Below the pieces are notes generated by a model. It did no database searches. It saw only the letters and a list, made by a program, of their open reading frames with translations, and was not told where the DNA came from. 64,000 bases of DNA from Pyrinomonadaceae bacterium. Its GTDB lineage: Bacteria; Acidobacteriota; Blastocatellia; Pyrinomonadales; Pyrinomonadaceae. The first letter of the stretch is position 1. The number at the start of each line of letters is the position of its first letter. Both the position numbers and the translations under genes were made by a program. Shown here piece after piece: positions 59,057-64,000 of this stretch. The DNA lies in assembly GCA_030841105.1 (NCBI GenBank), contig JAVEDE010000050.1, positions 1-64,000 on the forward strand. Reading direction: 5' to 3'.

Positions 59057-59436
59057 GTTGATCTCACCCTCCGTTGGATTATCGCGTCGCACCTCGCTAT
59101 AGGCCGACGGTTAAGCGTTTCCCGAAAGACGCCAGTGCGACCAGAGTCCCCCAAGCGCTCCATTTAATTCCCGCCCCCGGCCGACGCTCGGACATGCGCC
59201 GCCGGAGAGTTTGCCCGCTGACGCCGCACGCTTCGTTAGCGCCGGTCGCTGGCGCATGACGCGCGCTCCAGGGCGTCGCACAAGTCGCCTTCGCGCCATC
59301 CTCCCGCCAGTTCGCGCGCGAGGGGATGAAAGACTGTTCCGTTTAAGCTGCTAACTTTGCCCGTAGTTTCTCACAAGATGAAAACTGTTGCACGAAAAAT
59401 CGTGCGCCGCGCGACGACCGCGCAGAACTCTTTTGT

Positions 59437-61101
<1,665 letters not shown>

Positions 61102-61285
61102 CTTGACACGCGGCCGCGCGAGCGTGCGCCCGGCAACAGGCACAACCCGGCGGCGTTTCTTCGCTGCTTAAATTTTATCGCCAAAGATGCCCCAACATAA
61201 CATATGAGCGCGACGCGAGACAACGCGCCTCTCATGCGACGCGGCGCGTCGGCGGGGCGATGGATGAGGGACAGAATTTTTGTCC

Positions 61286-62635
61286 TTACGGCGTCGCCAT
61301 AACTTTTTTCAACAACGCGCCCATGTCGGCCTTCTGCGGCACGCCTTCGAGGATGCAGACGCGCGCGCCCTGTCTCTCCATGACGACGAGACCGTCGGCC
61401 GCCGTGTTCCAGACGCGGCGAGTCGCGACGGGGACGCTTGCGCGCGTGTCGGCGACGGCGTTTTTGTAACGTCGTTCGGTGCGTTTGACGTAGGCGTCGA
61501 AGAACTCCGCGGCGTCCTGTTCGGTGTCCCAAGCCGTGAGCTGTGCGAGCAAGACCTGTCGCGTCGCGCGGTGTTCGTAGAGCGCGAAGCGGTCGCCGCC
61601 CCAGCCTTCGGCGGCCTTCTGCGACTCTTTCTCCGTGCGCAAAAATTCGTCTAGGATTTGAAAATAGCTCCACTCGCCGTTCACGTCGTAGTCGAGCCGC
61701 GCCCAACCTTTGCCGAGCAGCACGGCAACGTCGGGCAGGTTGATCTTCACGGGCACTTCGCGGGCGAAATACTTTTCCGCGTGCAGGATTTGCTCGGTTG
61801 ACTGCGGCAAACTTTTGTAGGCTTCGGAGACGAGCGGCCAGCCGCCGCGCCGGTAGACCTGCGACGTCCACTCCATGCCCTGCTTGTAGGGAAAGAGGAG
61901 CGAGTCGCGCAGCACGCGCGGCGCGCGCTCGATCTTTTCGGACGCGCTGCCCGACGCGTTCATGGATTTCATCATCGCCGCGACGCGCTTCAGATCGCGC
62001 ATCACGTAGAAGGTCATGACGAGCGTCGCGTCGCCTTCGACGAGGGCGTGCGCGGCGAGTTCGGCGTCGGAGTCGCCCTTCGGCCAATCCTCGAAGCGGC
62101 GCAGGTTGAAGTGCTGGTCTTGGAGGGCGTGCGTCAGTTCGTGCGCGATGACGGGCTGCTGGCCGTCGAGGTCAATCCAGTCGGCGAGGTAAAACTCCTG
62201 CGTCTTCGGGTCGTAGTAGCCCGCCACCTGCTCGGTCAAAAGTTCGATCAGGAAGGAGCGCATCGCGAAGTCGGCGGGGACGAGTCCGAGTTTCTTGAGC
62301 GCGAGTTCGCTCGCGTGCAGTTCGGCGGGCGTCGTCTGCGCGTCGAGGTTGCGCACCAGCATGCGCTCGATCTCGGCGCGCGACTGCGCCCCGCTCTTGA
62401 CCGCGCGGAGCACTTCGAGTTGCCTGATCTCGCCCGTCTCCTTCAAGACTTCGGCGGTCGCCGACGCCACGCTCGCGCTGCGCGGGTTGACGGCCGCAGC
62501 GGGCGGCATCTGCGGCGCGGCGACCTGTGCCGCAGAGCGCGGCGCGCCCGCCGGTGACAGACCCGCCGTGAACACGAACGCGGCAAGCAGGGCGACGCCC
62601 GCTCTCGCCCGGCCGGACTTATTTCTCTTTGACAT
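61286..62635 (-). CDS. secreted putative zinc metallopeptidase
   Basis: signal peptide; AGYYDPKTQEFYLADWIDLDGQQPVIAHELTHALQDQHFNL (HExxH). Confidence 0.75.
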   Translation of the reverse strand: MSKRNKSGRARAGVALLAAFVFTAGLSPAGAPRSAAQVAAPQMPPAAAVNPRSASVASATAEVLKETGEIRQLEVLRAVKSGAQSRAEIERMLVRNLDAQTTPAELHASELALKKLGLVPADFAMRSFLIELLTEQVAGYYDPKTQEFYLADWIDLDGQQPVIAHELTHALQDQHFNLRRFEDWPKGDSDAELAAHALVEGDATLVMTFYVMRDLKRVAAMMKSMNASGSASEKIERAPRVLRDSLLFPYKQGMEWTSQVYRRGGWPLVSEAYKSLPQSTEQILHAEKYFAREVPVKINLPDVAVLLGKGWARLDYDVNGEWSYFQILDEFLRTEKESQKAAEGWGGDRFALYEHRATRQVLLAQLTAWDTEQDAAEFFDAYVKRTERRYKNAVADTRASVPVATRRVWNTAADGLVVMERQGARVCILEGVPQKADMGALLKKVMATP

Positions 62636-62729
62636 CTCGAACCTTTCGCTTTTATAGTCCGCAGACACGCGGCTCATTTCGGTAGTGTAGATTGTGCTCC
62701 GGCGGAGGGCAATCGGACGGGAGGCTTTT

Positions 62730-63239
62730 ATGATGGCAGAAACTGCTTTGGACGATCCTCTGTTCGACGTGTGGCACGAGACGGACGTGCGCGTGCGCTA
62801 CGCGGAGACGGATAGGATGGGCGTCGTCTATCACGCCAACTACCTTGTCTGGTTTGAAATCGGCCGCACCGAGTTCTGCCGCGCGCGTGGCTTCGCCTAC
62901 CGCGACATGGAAGAAAACTCCGACGCCTTCCTCGTCGTCGCCGAAAGCTACTGCCGCTACAAAGCCCCGGCCTTCTACGACGATGAACTGATCGTGCGCA
63001 CGCACATCACCGAACTTCGCCGCCGCTCCGTCCGCTTCGGTTACGAAATCCTGCGCGCCACGGACGGCCTGATCATCGCCGAAGGCGAGACCGGCCACGT
63101 CGTCACGGACGGCAACGGGCGCGTCAAATCCATGCCCGAACACTATCGCGATCTGCTCTCCGCCGTCCCCGAAGAAGACATCCACGCGTCGCAACTTCCG
63201 CAGCGCATCGAACCCGTCCCAGACAACAGCGCGCCGTGA
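62730..63239 (+). CDS. acyl-CoA thioesterase (YbgC/4-hydroxybenzoyl-CoA thioesterase family)
   Basis: VRVRYAETDRMGVVYHANYLVWFEIGRTEFCRARGFAYRDMEENS; GGGAGG RBS before ATG 62730. Confidence 0.94.
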   Translation: MMAETALDDPLFDVWHETDVRVRYAETDRMGVVYHANYLVWFEIGRTEFCRARGFAYRDMEENSDAFLVVAESYCRYKAPAFYDDELIVRTHITELRRRSVRFGYEILRATDGLIIAEGETGHVVTDGNGRVKSMPEHYRDLLSAVPEEDIHASQLPQRIEPVPDNSAP

Positions 63240-63245
63240 AAAGCA

Positions 63246-63273
63246 GGGATGAAGGATGAGAGATGAGGGATGA
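63246..63273. repeat. single heptamer arm P: GGGATGA-AGGATGA-GAGATGA-GGGATGA
   Basis: four 7-nt units abutting a bidirectional terminator; no opposite arm; same unit family as D. Confidence 0.8.
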
Positions 63274-63313
63274 AAAAAGCGTGGCCGCTCAAGTTGGGCG
63301 GCCACGCTTTTTT
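63273..63313. terminator. bidirectional intrinsic terminator between convergent genes
   Basis: AAAAAAGCGTGGCCGC (63273-63288)/GCGGCCACGCTTTTTT (63298-63313) perfect 16-bp stem. Confidence 0.95.
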
Positions 63314-63406
63314 GGTTTGTGCGCGTCAGGTTGCTATCTACGCTTGCGCGCATTTGCTTCATTGCCACTTGCGCGCGTTGGCTTCCCTGACGCTTGCAGG
63401 CGTTAC

Positions 63407-63985
63407 TTACTTGACGCCGAACTTGCCGGTCATCAGCGCCGTGCCCCAGTGGATTTTGACCTCGCCGTCGCCGTTCGCGTCCGCCACGTTGATTGACAAC
63501 AACTCCGACGTGTCGGCCGACTTCTCAAGTTTCAGCGGCAACTCGGCCACGTAGCCTTCGCGCAGCGGCGGCGCGCCCCAGACGCCCGTCTTCGGGTGGA
63601 ACGCCAGCGTCCACGAGTCGTCGCCCGTGCGACGCACCCAGAGCGAATACTTGCCTGCCTTGAGTTCCTTGCCGCCGACCAGCAGGTCGCCCTCGGTCGT
63701 GATCTCCGTCGCCTGATTCATGCCGACGCGCCAGACCGTGCCGACCGGGGCTTGCGCCAACAGGTCGCGCCCTTTCATGCTGGGGCGGCCGTAGTTGATG
63801 GAAATCTTTTTGCCTTTCACGGTCGCCGCGGCGTCGGCGCGCTCGGCCGGGGCGGGTTTCTGCGCTTGCGCGGACATAGGGGCGTCGTTGTTTGCCGCTG
63901 CGGCGGGCGCGGCAGAGTTCTGCGCCTGCGACGAGCACGCGCAGCAGAGCAACAAGAGCATGGGTAAAAGTGTGCGGGTCTTCAT
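63407..63985 (-). CDS. DUF2911 domain-containing secreted protein
   Basis: KKISINYGRPSMKGRDLLAQAPVGTVWRVGMNQATEITTEGDLLVGGKELKAGKYSLWVRR. Confidence 0.92.
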   Translation of the reverse strand: MKTRTLLPMLLLLCCACSSQAQNSAAPAAAANNDAPMSAQAQKPAPAERADAAATVKGKKISINYGRPSMKGRDLLAQAPVGTVWRVGMNQATEITTEGDLLVGGKELKAGKYSLWVRRTGDDSWTLAFHPKTGVWGAPPLREGYVAELPLKLEKSADTSELLSINVADANGDGEVKIHWGTALMTGKFGVK

Positions 63986-64000
63986 CTAAATCCTCCGTGG

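Overview
The window is about 64 kb of high-GC bacterial chromosome. Protein content suggests an acidobacterium of the Blastocatellia/Pyrinomonadaceae type, but this is inference. Main contents: (1) a surface-protein cluster with DUF1501/DUF1800 genes and two large Calx-beta/DUF4214 proteins; (2) a UDP-galactopyranose mutase / GH1-RmlD fusion / glycosyltransferase cluster; (3) two orphan receiver-domain proteins, one with its phospho-acceptor Asp replaced by Asn; (4) a tRNA-Pro; (5) pcm, surE and a large Tes-like radical SAM gene; (6) an essentially complete tad/Flp pilus locus with three tandem Flp pilins that the ORF track missed; (7) a methylmalonyl-CoA mutase / enoyl-CoA hydratase / phenylalanine hydroxylase / AtuA / acyl-CoA carboxylase catabolic region. 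Two observations stand out. First, upstream of the phenylalanine-4-hydroxylase gene there is a consensus-like promoter, a 35-aa leader ORF reading ..SSYRYGYYYGS.. (five Tyr codons in seven) and a strong intrinsic terminator: a candidate tyrosine-sensing transcription attenuator. Second, about 15 intergenic hairpins are built from inverted arms of degenerate 7-8 nt tandem units. They fall into several sequence families and sit close to stop codons inside same-strand gene strings. No CRISPR array, rRNA or clear IS element was seen. All calls are by eye with no database search.
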